This document shows positions 8,525-18,185 of a stretch of 64,000 nucleotides of DNA, piece by piece. The position numbers and the translations under genes are program-made. The first letter of the stretch is position 1; every line of letters starts with the position of its first letter. The notes under the pieces were generated by a model. It worked only from the letters and a program-made list of their open reading frames with translations. It was not told the origin of the DNA and did not search any database. The stretch is from contig NZ_OY782186.1 of NCBI RefSeq assembly GCF_963677685.1, forward strand, positions 1,550,001-1,614,000. Direction: 5' to 3'. The stretch comes from an uncultured Bacteroides sp. (GTDB taxonomy: Bacteria > Bacteroidota > Bacteroidia > Bacteroidales > Bacteroidaceae).

Positions 8525-9898
8525 ATGAAACATTTAAACTTACGTAAATTATTATTTATAACTGGCGGACTGATATGTCTATCTACGGTCCATGCACAGT
8601 TATTAAAAGGTACGATATCTGCCAAGGGCCTTGAGAGTCTACAGGTGGCGTATGCACCTGATGGCGATATGACAGGCTGCTCATATATCGGCTTGAAACC
8701 CGATGAAATGGGCACTTTTAGTTTCGATGTCGATCTTCCTGTGCAACATTGCGATGTAGGTCTTTATGTAAATAATGAGATCTTTGGGGTGCATTTGGAG
8801 AAAGGAAAAACTGCCATTGTTCATCTGCAGCGGAATGGAGATAAATATACGGCCGAATTTGATGGTGATAACGCTAAGCTTAGTCGTTACTATAGTGCCT
8901 ATTTACAGGCATTTGACATTATGAAATATTTTTCGGCAGACGAAAAAGATAGTCACCCCTCTCAATATTATTATGATCTGTTGGATCGTGAGTATGCTAC
9001 TTTAAAAAATCAATTGTCGAAGTTGGACGATAAGCAATGGCATGCTTATTATGCAAAGCTTTCTGAAGGGATGTATACATGGAGTAAGCTGCGTATCTTA
9101 CTCGATCAATCATACGAGGAAGAAAAGAAAGTTACTGAATATCCTTACTACAACAAAGCTATAGCAGCAATTGACCCCAATGATGAAATGAATATTCGCA
9201 ATAATCTTATCTTTCTGTGGCTTGGGGCTATTAAGGAGTCGAGTGAAGGTAAAGATGCTCCTTACCGTAGTATGGATATGGTAGAAAAGCGGGTGACTAA
9301 TCCTGCTGTGCGTTATTGTTTGACCCGCTATATTGCTTATTCTTTCTTTACTTTTGAAGCAGGAACATCGGACGTTGAGAAATTCTGGGCACGCTACCAA
9401 TTTTTCGCCAAAGACTATCCACAGCTTATTGAACAGTATAGTGAAAAGGCATCTTCTTTAGAGAAAATAGCTCAAAACAGCGCTATTCCTTATGATCCTG
9501 TGATGTCTAGACCGGACGGGACTACATGCAAGTTATCAGATTTATTTGGCTCGTTTATCTATATTGATGTCTGGGCTACTTGGTGTGTACCATGCCGCAA
9601 GGAGATTCCTCACCTTGAGAAATTAGTTGAGCATTTTGCAGGAAACAATAAAATACAAATTATCAGTATTTCTATTGATGAAAAGCGTGATCCTTGGTTG
9701 AAGATGTTGAATAGAGATAAACCTAAATGGCCCCAATTTATTCTCTCACCTGAGGAAGAACAAAAATTCATGGATGCTTGGGGCATCGCTGGTATTCCCC
9801 GCTTCATTATGATTGATAAAGAAGGACGTATCTTCTCTGCAGATGCTATCCGTCCATCAAATGGGGAAATTATAAGTACCCTTGAGAAGCAACTGTGA
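8525..9898 (+). CDS. TlpA-family thiol-disulfide oxidoreductase, exported
   Basis: 457 residues. An N-terminal signal peptide ends near VHAQ (residue 25), with no lipobox. The middle region is probably DUF4369-like/helical. The C-terminal thioredoxin domain carries the redox motif WATWCVPCRKEIP (Cys354 and Cys357) and the cis-Pro segment GIAGIPRFIMIDKEGRI. The protein should act in the periplasm, reducing or rearranging disulfides. It is followed after 19 bases by a FecR gene and then a SusC/SusD pair, and resembles the second TlpA-like gene at 16122 in plan. The thioredoxin domain is certain; the substrate is unknown. It is the first gene after the transposon, and no clear promoter was found in the 217 bases between them. 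Confidence 0.88.
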   Translation: MKHLNLRKLLFITGGLICLSTVHAQLLKGTISAKGLESLQVAYAPDGDMTGCSYIGLKPDEMGTFSFDVDLPVQHCDVGLYVNNEIFGVHLEKGKTAIVHLQRNGDKYTAEFDGDNAKLSRYYSAYLQAFDIMKYFSADEKDSHPSQYYYDLLDREYATLKNQLSKLDDKQWHAYYAKLSEGMYTWSKLRILLDQSYEEEKKVTEYPYYNKAIAAIDPNDEMNIRNNLIFLWLGAIKESSEGKDAPYRSMDMVEKRVTNPAVRYCLTRYIAYSFFTFEAGTSDVEKFWARYQFFAKDYPQLIEQYSEKASSLEKIAQNSAIPYDPVMSRPDGTTCKLSDLFGSFIYIDVWATWCVPCRKEIPHLEKLVEHFAGNNKIQIISISIDEKRDPWLKMLNRDKPKWPQFILSPEEEQKFMDAWGIAGIPRFIMIDKEGRIFSADAIRPSNGEIISTLEKQL

Positions 9899-9917
9899 TT
9901 GAAAAAACAATATAATT

Positions 9918-11087
9918 ATGATCAACGAAAGAGATGAGCATATCAGCCAGTTACTATACAAGCGTATAGTAGGTATTATTACGCCTGAAGAGCAAGGAGA
10001 ACTTGATCTCTGGCTTAAAGAAAGAGAGGCTCACGAACAACTCTACAAACGCTTATTGGATCCAAAGAATCTTGATCAGGAGTACCGCAGAAGACGAATG
10101 ATGAATGTGGAGCGTCCCATGAATGAGATGCAAAAACGCATTAATGCCAGTGAGAAGAAGCATCATGCTAAAAGATGGATGCAATGGGGTATAGCTGCTT
10201 CTATCGTTCTGCTGTTAGGAGCAGGGTTGGCTATCTGGAAAGCTCGAGAATCAGCTATCCCTGCGCCTGCTATAGCTGAACTTACTCCGAAAACGCTTGT
10301 AAATATTAAGCCGGGAGCGACGAAGGCCGTGTTGACAACCGATGATGGTACAGAGGTCCTATTGGGTACAGATGAACAAAAGAATCGGAAGGTAATGCAA
10401 AAAATTGTCTCTGCCGCATCGACATCGCAAGCAGTAAGAAAATTGAATTTGGAAGTTCCTCGTGGAGGAGAATTCAAGATTGTGCTCGAAGATAGCACTG
10501 AAGTGTGGCTTAATTCCGAATCGAAATTGATTTATCCCGAAGCATTTTCAGACAAAGAGCGACGAGTAGCTGTTGTTGGAGAAGCCTATTTTAAGGTGAA
10601 GAAGGAAGCAAAACGTCCTTTCTTGGTAGAGACAGACGGACAGCTCGTTAAAGTATATGGTACAGAATTCAATATCCGCTCCTATAGCGAAGATAAACAG
10701 GTGTATACAACTTTACTCTCAGGTAGTATCTCGCTGAGTAAGGCTGATGAGAAGAGTGGTGAGTTGATGCTTACTCCCGGTCGTCAGGCTCTGTTTCACA
10801 AGGATAATGAAGAAATTTCTGTTAAGAATGTCAATACAGATGTGGTGGTCAGTTGGCGTCATGGTCGTTTTGTCTTTGAAGAACAGAATCTGGAGCAGAT
10901 TATGCAAGTGCTGAGTCGTTGGTATGATTTTAAATATCGCTTTCAAGATGAATCGTTGAAGCAGATTGTGTTTATGGGAAGTATCCCGCGTTACAGTGAA
11001 TTAGGTACAGCTCTCACCGTGTTGGAAAAGAGTGGTGGGTTGCATTTTGGAATGAAAGGAGATGCGGTTGTCATCTCACATAAGTAA
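9918..11087 (+). CDS. FecR-family anti-sigma factor
   Basis: 389-residue single-pass inner-membrane protein. The N-terminal cytoplasmic part (1-84) would bind the sigma factor. A membrane segment follows at about 86-108 (WGIAASIVLLLGAGLAIW). The periplasmic FecR domain contains VPRGGEFKIVLEDSTEVWLN and GEAYFKV, and a C-terminal DUF4974-type domain includes VLSRWYDFKYRF. In this family the protein passes a signal from the STN domain of the outer-membrane receptor to an ECF sigma factor. Here the receptor is the next gene (24 bases on) and the likely sigma is at 17616. Having the anti-sigma gene at the front and the sigma gene at the end of the cluster reverses the usual order. Confidence 0.92.
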   Translation: MINERDEHISQLLYKRIVGIITPEEQGELDLWLKEREAHEQLYKRLLDPKNLDQEYRRRRMMNVERPMNEMQKRINASEKKHHAKRWMQWGIAASIVLLLGAGLAIWKARESAIPAPAIAELTPKTLVNIKPGATKAVLTTDDGTEVLLGTDEQKNRKVMQKIVSAASTSQAVRKLNLEVPRGGEFKIVLEDSTEVWLNSESKLIYPEAFSDKERRVAVVGEAYFKVKKEAKRPFLVETDGQLVKVYGTEFNIRSYSEDKQVYTTLLSGSISLSKADEKSGELMLTPGRQALFHKDNEEISVKNVNTDVVVSWRHGRFVFEEQNLEQIMQVLSRWYDFKYRFQDESLKQIVFMGSIPRYSELGTALTVLEKSGGLHFGMKGDAVVISHK

Positions 11088-11110
11088 CACTTAAATTATT
11101 ATAACTTTTT

Positions 11111-14100
11111 ATGAAACAAAAACAATTTTATCTGATATTCATTTTATTAACCGTTTGGTTAATATGTCCTTTGAAGCTATTGGCACAGGAATATAACATA
11201 TCTTATAAAAATCAGGCACTTGAAGAAGTCATTACTGATTTAAGAAAGAAAACGGGATACGAATTTATGTATCAAAAAAAAATAATCCAAGATTTGCCGG
11301 CTATTACTTGCACTCTTAAGAATGTATCACTGACTCAAATTTTGGATCGCATCTTTTATCAGGCAGAGCTTGATTATGAGATCGTAAAAAAAACCATTAT
11401 TCTAAGCAAGCCTAAAAAAGAACTCAATTCTTTCAAAAAACTGATTACGGGTGTTGTCTTGGATGAAAATGGACAAACATTGCCAGGAGCCAGCATTTTG
11501 TTAGTCGGCACTACATCAGGTGCGGCTACGGATCTAGATGGTGCCTTTTCGCTATTTGTGGAAGGTAAAAACCCTTATATTCATGTTTCTTACATCGGAA
11601 TGCAAGATCAGGATATCCGTGTGAACTCGCAAAAAGAAAACTTCTTTGTCATTACATTGCGACAAGATGTTAAGCTAATGGAAGAAGTAGTGGTAACAGG
11701 CTATCAGAACATTAAGCGTGAAAATGCTACCGGAGCTTATCAAAGTGTTTCGGCCAAGGAAATGAGTAATCGATATTCCGGAACAATTGTGTCTAATCTA
11801 GAAGGTAAGATTCCGGGACTTGTTAGCTATAACAACGGTCTGAATGACGGAGGAGAATCTGCTCTTAGTATTCGCGGAGCAGGCTCTTTTCAAGCGAAGA
11901 CTAATCCCTTGGTTGTTGTAGACGGATTACCTATCGAAGGTTCTATCGAAACAGTTAACCCCTATGAAATAGAGACTCTTACCATTTTGAAGGATGCTTC
12001 TGCAGCTGCCATTTATGGTGCACGAGCTTCCAATGGTGTTATTGTGATTACAACGAAGAAAGCACATAGCGAAAAAATGTCTATTGACTTCAGCTCTGAT
12101 TTTACTATTAGCGAAAAGCGCGACTATGACCACTACCATTGGGCAAATGCTGCAGAAATGATTGAGCTGGAAAAATTCAATTTTGATAATATGCGCAATG
12201 CCGCAAGTCAAACATCTTTTGATGCCTTATTAGGTAAATATAATACGAACAGACGTGTAGTTAGTCCTATTAACCGTTTGTTGGTGGCTAACTATTTGGG
12301 AGAAATAAATACTCAAGAGTTGAATAATAAGCTTGATCGTTTGAGCCGTAATAATTATCGCAAAGAATGGCAAGACACTTGGGAGCGTAACCGAGTATTG
12401 CAGCAATACAATTTAGCTATTCGCACTAAAGGTAAAGTTCTTGCTTCAAGTATTGTTCTGAACTATAAGAATGATAATAGCGGTGTAGTGAAGGAGAGCA
12501 ACAATAGCTTGACGTTCAGCTACAGGGGTAATCTGAAAGCTGCTAAGTGGCTTGATATCTCTTTTGGAACAAATGTTATCAGCGAGCGCGCTAAACTTCA
12601 CATAAATAATGCGTTGGGTTACAATGGTATCAATGCCTTTCAACCTTATCAAAGTATGTTCAACGAAGATGGTTCACGTGCCGGTATGGAGGCTGATGTT
12701 TATTTGGGAGAAGAATCATTAAAGAATCCTGAATACGGTTTCAAACCTGTCACCTACAATTTGTTAGACGAAGTCAATATGAATTTTGACAAGACACGAC
12801 GGACCAATATTCGTTCTTTTGCGCATGCTAACGTCAAAATTCTGCCTGAATGGAAAGTTAGTGCACAATTTCAATATGAAGACATCTACTATAAAAGTGA
12901 TGCATACCAAGAAGGAAATTCCTATTATATGCGTAATCTGTATAACCTCTATACCAAGGAAGAGACGGTGACAGAGATGGATTGGGAGACAGAGGAGATG
13001 GTAACTAGAAATGTGGTAAAACACCATATCCCTGAAGGGGGAATGCTGAAGACCAATACGTCAGAAGGTGGTTTCTATACATTCCGGGCACAAACAGATT
13101 ATTCCAAGGTGTTTGCTAAAAAACATGAAGTAGAAGCGATGGCTGGTTTTGAATTTCGTGAATCGAATTCAAAAACTTATTCCAACTTGTTGATGGGTTA
13201 TGACGAACAGTCACAAACCAATAATAATGGCTTGTTAAACTTTGCTGCATGGCAAGATCTTGAAGGCACTTCATCGGCATTAGGCCCCGAATATTACATA
13301 ATTGGTGCTCCTACTAGTGAAGATTTTATTACAAGTAATGAATTACACCGTTTTTACTCTATTTACTTTACTGGTAATTATACTTATGATAGACGTTATA
13401 GTGCTTCTTTCTCTTATCGTGTAGATAAAACAGACTTGTTCGGTGCCGATCCTAAATTCCGCGGTCGTCCGCTTTGGTCTGCCGGCTTAAGCTGGAATGC
13501 TCATAACGAAAGTTTTATGAAACAGTATCAATGGATTGATATGCTAAAATTGCGTATGAGCTATGGTTTGACGGGAAACATTGATCAAACGGTTTCGTCA
13601 TATTTAACTGCGACTATTGGCACGAACGAAGTAAACGGAGGTAAGGTTGCTAATTTGGATACCCCGCCTAATGACCAATTGCGTTGGGAAAAGACGACTT
13701 CGTGGAACGCCGGAGTTGATTTTTCTTTTTGGAATAATCGTCTGAGCGGTTCATTTGATTGGTACAGAAAAGAGGGAAGCGATTTATTGGCTGTTACCGA
13801 CCTTGATCCTACTTCAGGATGGAACCAGTTGACTATCAATAATGGAAAGGCATTGAATACCGGTGTTGAGTTACAGTTGAATGGTAGTATTCTTCAAGCC
13901 GTTACTCGCAATAGTTTTGGTGTTAATGCTTCTTTAAATTTCTCGTATAATAAAAATAAGGTAACGAAAGTAACTCACCAGCCTGCTTCTGGTTATGAAG
14001 CTCTCTCTTCTCACACATTGCACGAAGGGTATCCTATCCATTCGCTTTTCTCTTATCGCTTTGCAGGTATGGTAAATGAAGATGGATACCAATATTTTAG

Positions 14101-14701
14101 TTGGAAAGGAGCAGATGGAAATGTTCATACGTCTGATGTCTCTGGAGGGGAGTTTGCTGTAGAAGATGCTGTATTTAGTGGGGCTCTTGATCCGAAATAT
14201 GTGGGAAGTTTCACTCCGGAAGTTACTTATGGTGGCTTTAGTCTTTCGGCTATGTTCTCTTATTACGGCGGACATTATATGCGTGCTCGTACCGATGAAT
14301 GGACTAGCTATGGAAGTCAATACGGATATGATCGAACAGATATTGACGGAATACCAAGAAGCTACTTGAACTATTGGAGAAATGACAATAAGGATCTTTA
14401 TCCTGCTAACGGATATCTGGGAGGAAATAATGTAGTGGGTGATAGCCAATATATGGATATCAATGTAGTTCCTGCTGATTATATCAAGTTCCGTAATCTT
14501 GTGCTAGGATATAATTTTTCTAGAACTATTTGCAAAAGGATGGGAGTTAATGCGCTGCGTCTTCGTGTGCAATTAAATAATTTGGCTACATGGAAACGAA
14601 ATAAACTGGGTGTAGATCCTGAAGCTAATGACCCCGTAAGCGGTACTACTCAACAGAAGACGCCGCGGAGTTACACAATGAGTCTATATATTAACTTCTA
14701 A
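11111..14701 (+). CDS. SusC/RagA-type TonB-dependent receptor with STN signalling domain
   Basis: 1,196-residue outer-membrane transporter. In order it has a signal peptide ending near LLAQE and an STN domain at about 26-100 (YNISYKNQALEEVITDLRKK). A carboxypeptidase-regulatory-like repeat follows at about 115-195 (ITGVVLDENGQTLPGASILL), then the plug (EEVVVTGYQ...) with the SusC signature DASAAAIYGARASNGVIVIT, then a long beta-barrel ending in aromatic YTMSLYINF. The STN domain marks a receptor that signals through FecR and an ECF sigma, both encoded in this cluster. The SusD partner follows after 9 bases. The ligand cannot be told from sequence; the flanking thioredoxin-like proteins do not settle it. 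Confidence 0.93.
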   Translation: MKQKQFYLIFILLTVWLICPLKLLAQEYNISYKNQALEEVITDLRKKTGYEFMYQKKIIQDLPAITCTLKNVSLTQILDRIFYQAELDYEIVKKTIILSKPKKELNSFKKLITGVVLDENGQTLPGASILLVGTTSGAATDLDGAFSLFVEGKNPYIHVSYIGMQDQDIRVNSQKENFFVITLRQDVKLMEEVVVTGYQNIKRENATGAYQSVSAKEMSNRYSGTIVSNLEGKIPGLVSYNNGLNDGGESALSIRGAGSFQAKTNPLVVVDGLPIEGSIETVNPYEIETLTILKDASAAAIYGARASNGVIVITTKKAHSEKMSIDFSSDFTISEKRDYDHYHWANAAEMIELEKFNFDNMRNAASQTSFDALLGKYNTNRRVVSPINRLLVANYLGEINTQELNNKLDRLSRNNYRKEWQDTWERNRVLQQYNLAIRTKGKVLASSIVLNYKNDNSGVVKESNNSLTFSYRGNLKAAKWLDISFGTNVISERAKLHINNALGYNGINAFQPYQSMFNEDGSRAGMEADVYLGEESLKNPEYGFKPVTYNLLDEVNMNFDKTRRTNIRSFAHANVKILPEWKVSAQFQYEDIYYKSDAYQEGNSYYMRNLYNLYTKEETVTEMDWETEEMVTRNVVKHHIPEGGMLKTNTSEGGFYTFRAQTDYSKVFAKKHEVEAMAGFEFRESNSKTYSNLLMGYDEQSQTNNNGLLNFAAWQDLEGTSSALGPEYYIIGAPTSEDFITSNELHRFYSIYFTGNYTYDRRYSASFSYRVDKTDLFGADPKFRGRPLWSAGLSWNAHNESFMKQYQWIDMLKLRMSYGLTGNIDQTVSSYLTATIGTNEVNGGKVANLDTPPNDQLRWEKTTSWNAGVDFSFWNNRLSGSFDWYRKEGSDLLAVTDLDPTSGWNQLTINNGKALNTGVELQLNGSILQAVTRNSFGVNASLNFSYNKNKVTKVTHQPASGYEALSSHTLHEGYPIHSLFSYRFAGMVNEDGYQYFSWKGADGNVHTSDVSGGEFAVEDAVFSGALDPKYVGSFTPEVTYGGFSLSAMFSYYGGHYMRARTDEWTSYGSQYGYDRTDIDGIPRSYLNYWRNDNKDLYPANGYLGGNNVVGDSQYMDINVVPADYIKFRNLVLGYNFSRTICKRMGVNALRLRVQLNNLATWKRNKLGVDPEANDPVSGTTQQKTPRSYTMSLYINF

Positions 14702-14710
14702 ACAAAACGA

Positions 14711-16108
14711 ATGATGAAAAAAATGATATTTTGGAGTCTGCTTATCTTGCTTTCGGCTTGCGATAGCCAGCTTGACATTACTCCTAAAGGAAAAACAACT
14801 TTGGATAAAGTAGCAGATTTGGAACTGTTACTCAATCAGGAATATACTCTGAAAGTTTTTGTGGCAGATGATCTCGGCTTAATTTGTAACGAATCATTAG
14901 GTGGGATGATGACTTCTCTCTCAGAAATGTTGTCTGTTAGCAACACATTGAATTATGCCTATTTGACTTATGACGAAACGGTTGATCGAGTAACATTGAC
15001 GCAAAACGACGCTCGCTACGAAGCTGCATACAGTTATATTAACTACATGAATGTTATCATAGAGAAAATAGGTCAGGCTAGTGGAGATGAGAGCCGCAAA
15101 CCTGCGTTAATAGCCGAAGCTCGTATTATACGTGCTTATTTACACTGGCTATTGGTGAACATTTATGCCGAACAATATGACGAGGCGACTGCATCCGAAA
15201 AAGGAGGGATTGCTTATGTGGATAATTCTGATGTGTCTCAACAGAAAACCAAATTGACTTTGAAGGAGACCTATCGTAGGATTTTGGAAGATTGCTCGGA
15301 TGAAGTGATAGCGCAACTACCTGTGAAAGATGGTGATAATGTGTTTCGTGCCGAGCAAGCCTTTGGCAATGCTGTGCGAGCTAAGGTGCTGATGCAGATG
15401 AAACGATACAGTGATGCATTACCTTATGCCTTAGAAGCTTTGCGATTGAATGGAAAAATCGAAGATCGCTCAACAGTGATGGAAACTTCTGCTTGGAACT
15501 TGGAGAGTAGAGTAGCTAATAATTATTTGTATATGCGTGGTGCCAGTCGGGCTGCTCCTTTTATGGAAGCATTATCTCTTGAAACCGGTGCTATGTTTGA
15601 AGAAGGAGATTACGTAATAAATTATACGACGAGTTGGGATGAAGCGTTTGGGGAAATGTTTATCGGACTACCCGCTTGCAAACTCTTCTTCGGAATGAGT
15701 ACGAGTGTGAATGAATACGGTATTAACAGTGATCGGATGTATTATACAGCAGCTGAATGCTATATTCGTACTGGAGAGATACGTAAAGGCTTGGAATTGG
15801 TAGATCGGGTACGTTCACGTCGTGTGGAAAACAGCCAGTCTTTTGTCGAACTTTACGACCAAAATCCATTGAAAGAGGAAGAAGCAATGGCATTGATGCA
15901 GAAAGCAAAATGGATTGAATGCATTTCTACTTATGAAAACTTCTTTGATTGTAAACGCTGGAATACAGAGGAAAAATATCGCCGTACCATTACGCGCCAT
16001 TTAGGTGAATACGGAACTTACTCTCTTTCGCCCGATTCACCACTGTGGATATTTCCCTTCCCGGCCAACGCTACACGTTATAATAACTCATTAACTCAGA
16101 ATTATTAA
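14711..16108 (+). CDS. SusD/RagB-type outer-membrane lipoprotein
   Basis: 465-residue surface lipoprotein. Its signal peptide ends in the lipobox LLSAC (Cys17). The SusD-like start DSQLDITPKGKTTLDKVADL and tetratricopeptide-like helices with RAYLHWLLVNIYAEQYD follow. Late in the sequence come YYTAAECYIRTGEIRKGLELVDRVRSRRV and WIECISTYENFFDCKRW, typical of SusD/RagB. It caps the SusC transporter encoded just upstream and helps capture its ligand. It is somewhat shorter than many SusD proteins (500-600), a size common in FecR-linked pairs. Confidence 0.9.
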   Translation: MMKKMIFWSLLILLSACDSQLDITPKGKTTLDKVADLELLLNQEYTLKVFVADDLGLICNESLGGMMTSLSEMLSVSNTLNYAYLTYDETVDRVTLTQNDARYEAAYSYINYMNVIIEKIGQASGDESRKPALIAEARIIRAYLHWLLVNIYAEQYDEATASEKGGIAYVDNSDVSQQKTKLTLKETYRRILEDCSDEVIAQLPVKDGDNVFRAEQAFGNAVRAKVLMQMKRYSDALPYALEALRLNGKIEDRSTVMETSAWNLESRVANNYLYMRGASRAAPFMEALSLETGAMFEEGDYVINYTTSWDEAFGEMFIGLPACKLFFGMSTSVNEYGINSDRMYYTAAECYIRTGEIRKGLELVDRVRSRRVENSQSFVELYDQNPLKEEEAMALMQKAKWIECISTYENFFDCKRWNTEEKYRRTITRHLGEYGTYSLSPDSPLWIFPFPANATRYNNSLTQNY

Positions 16109-16121
16109 ATTAGATAAAGAT

Positions 16122-17432
16122 ATGAAGATTAAACAACTTGTTGTATGCAGTATTAGTGCTATGCTTTTTTCTTGTTCGGCATCACAAAAGGATTTTGTGT
16201 TAACAGGACAGATTGACAACAATCCCGCAGGTTATATTCTTTTTGGAGATGGAATAAAGAGCGTGCAGGATGCAGATACTATTCATGTGGCAGCTGATGG
16301 CACTTTTACTTATACCTACCGATGCGAGAAACCCTCGTTTGGTTTCCTTTATGTACCTGATAAGGCGTTTTATAATTTGATTCTTATAAATGGATGCAAG
16401 ACTCATTTTACAGCTGATTTAAACCATCCTTTTGAGTCTGATTGGACAGGTGACTTGAAAGAAGCGTATGCGTTCAAAAAGGTAATAGATGTGGCTTTCA
16501 CAGAAAAAGAAGAAGCTCAATATAGCTCGTTTACCGAGATGAGACAGGCACTTACTGCTTTTTCCGATTCGGTCAAAACTGCCATTGAGAAGATTCCCCA
16601 AAAAGAGTTCCGCAGTTTACAACTTGAGTCTATGAAGAATAGTGCTGACGATTATTTTTTGAATTATCATGAGCAGTTGACATCAGCAGAGAAACCAGTA
16701 GGAAGTGATTCAGCCTATAACAAATATATGGAAAGTTTGGATATGAATAATAAAAAGAACTTAGAGGTATATCTGAACTGGAAAGAAAAATGTGCCGGAC
16801 GAAAAAAAGGGGGTTCTTATCTTTTTATGTTAGAATTAGCAAAGCAAAAAGCAACTAATCCTAAAACGTTAGAGGCTGTTGTAATGAACTTGATGATGAG
16901 CTATTTCTCTGAGGCAGATGCAAATCTGGAACAGGTGTATAATACTGCAATGACCTTATTGAAGGAAAAGAAAAATCAAGAGTATATTACGGAATTATAT
17001 AATACGCACAAAAAACTGATGCCAGGTACTGATGCCGTCGATTGTGATCTATCTACTCCTGAGGGTAAAATGCTTAAGCTTTCTGATCTCTATGGCAAAG
17101 TGCTTTATCTCGATATTTGGGCTACTTGGTGCGGTCCTTGCTGCGAAGAAATTCCATATATGGAAAAACTGCATGAACATTTTAAAAATGATAAGCGGGT
17201 GGAATTGATTAGTATCTCTATAGATACTAACAAGAAAGCATGGCTGAATAAACTGGCTCAGGATAAACCGCAATGGAAACAATATCTCTGTGGTGAATTT
17301 ATAAAAAGGTATGGCATTACCGGGATCCCTTGTTTTCTAATGATTGATAAGTCTGGGAAGATTATTACAGTGCAGGCTCCCAGACCTTCTGCAGAACATT
17401 GTATTGAGTTTATCGAAAAACAGTTGAAATAA
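16122..17432 (+). CDS. TlpA-family thioredoxin-like lipoprotein
   Basis: 436 residues with a lipoprotein signal (MLFSCSAS, Cys18). A DUF4369-like N-terminal beta region follows (FVLTGQIDNNPAGYILFGDG), then a helical middle. The C-terminal thioredoxin fold has WATWCGPCCEEIP (Cys337 and Cys340, with an extra Cys at 341) and GITGIPCFLMIDKSGKI. It should be membrane-anchored in the periplasm and act as a disulfide reductase. It is 14 bases after SusD and is the last gene before a clear terminator. A third Cys beside the active-site pair and a Cys after the cis-Pro are unusual compared with the relative at 8525. Confidence 0.88.
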   Translation: MKIKQLVVCSISAMLFSCSASQKDFVLTGQIDNNPAGYILFGDGIKSVQDADTIHVAADGTFTYTYRCEKPSFGFLYVPDKAFYNLILINGCKTHFTADLNHPFESDWTGDLKEAYAFKKVIDVAFTEKEEAQYSSFTEMRQALTAFSDSVKTAIEKIPQKEFRSLQLESMKNSADDYFLNYHEQLTSAEKPVGSDSAYNKYMESLDMNNKKNLEVYLNWKEKCAGRKKGGSYLFMLELAKQKATNPKTLEAVVMNLMMSYFSEADANLEQVYNTAMTLLKEKKNQEYITELYNTHKKLMPGTDAVDCDLSTPEGKMLKLSDLYGKVLYLDIWATWCGPCCEEIPYMEKLHEHFKNDKRVELISISIDTNKKAWLNKLAQDKPQWKQYLCGEFIKRYGITGIPCFLMIDKSGKIITVQAPRPSAEHCIEFIEKQLK

Positions 17433-17460
17433 ATTCTCTCTAACTCTATATTTTAATTAA

Positions 17461-17505
17461 GCCGATGCATTGGGGTATCTACCTGTTGCGTCGGCTTTTG
17501 TTTTT
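17461..17505 (+). terminator. Rho-independent terminator after the TlpA-FecR-SusCD operon
   Basis: GCCGATGCA (17461-17469) pairs with TGCGTCGGC (17487-17495), with one G-T pair, and is followed by TTTTGTTTTT. It separates the operon from the sigma gene, which therefore needs its own promoter. Confidence 0.8.
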
Positions 17506-17587
17506 AATTTTCTTCTAGCATTATTAAGTGTCTTGTGCTTTAAGTTCTATTATCCTTTTTAAAAGTAGAAAATTGGAAATAATTTTC

Positions 17588-17595
17588 TACTTTTG
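17588..17595 (+). promoter_or_regulatory. -7 box (TACTTTTG) of the ECF sigma gene
   Basis: TACTTTTG matches TAnnTTTG perfectly but no TTTG -33 box is evident. It ends two bases before the ATG at 17598, so transcription would start after that ATG. It overlaps an inverted repeat, CTTTTGC-TAT-GCAAAAG (17590-17606). Confidence 0.5.
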
Positions 17596-17615
17596 CTATG
17601 CAAAAGGAAAGACTT

Positions 17616-18185
17616 ATGGCCCTATACGAACAAATATACTTAGATTTTAAGGCGGGAGTGATTACCTCTTTTTACGAAAAGATGTATCCAGAGTTGCTGC
17701 TCTATACTTCTCGCTTGTTGGGGGAAGAATATGCTTTTCTTGCGGAAGATTGTGTGCAGGATGCTGTCTTTAAGACTTATCAGCAATATGGGTCGTTTTC
17801 CTCTCCTGTACAATGGAAAGTCTTTTTATATACCTGTGTGCGAAATGGTGCTATTAATATATTACGCAAAGGGAAGGCTCAAAAGAACTATCAGACTCAG
17901 ATAGACGATTATGAGAGAGATATCTCGTTGAATTTCATTGAACAAGAAACGTTGACTCTACTATACGAAGCTATTAATGCATTACCTGAAAAATACAAAT
18001 CTCTTTTTGCCTTAAGTTTCGAACAAGGACTCAAAAATTCAGAAGTGGCTGAGCACTTTCAGATTGCCGAAATCACAGTAAAAAAGCAGAAAGCCCGCCT
18101 CATAGAGTTGCTGCGTAAGAATCTGAAAGGCAAGATAGGTAAAGAGGATCTTCTTATTCTTATGTTGTTTTTATCGAAGATTTAA
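17616..18185 (+). CDS. ECF-type RNA polymerase sigma factor
   Basis: About 189 residues. Region 2 is seen in FLAEDCVQDAVFKTYQQYGS and WKVFLYTCVRNGAINILRK. Region 4 helix-turn-helix is in LPEKYKSLFALSFEQGLKNS and EVAEHFQIAEITVKKQKARL. It is the likely partner of the FecR anti-sigma at 9918 and would switch on the SusC/SusD operon when the receptor is loaded. The frame is open to an ATG at 17598 (MQKERLMALYE), but a -7 box sits directly before that codon, so the ATG at 17616 is the more likely start. It lies downstream of a terminator, in the same direction, and unusually is at the distal end of its cluster. Confidence 0.88.
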   Translation: MALYEQIYLDFKAGVITSFYEKMYPELLLYTSRLLGEEYAFLAEDCVQDAVFKTYQQYGSFSSPVQWKVFLYTCVRNGAINILRKGKAQKNYQTQIDDYERDISLNFIEQETLTLLYEAINALPEKYKSLFALSFEQGLKNSEVAEHFQIAEITVKKQKARLIELLRKNLKGKIGKEDLLILMLFLSKI

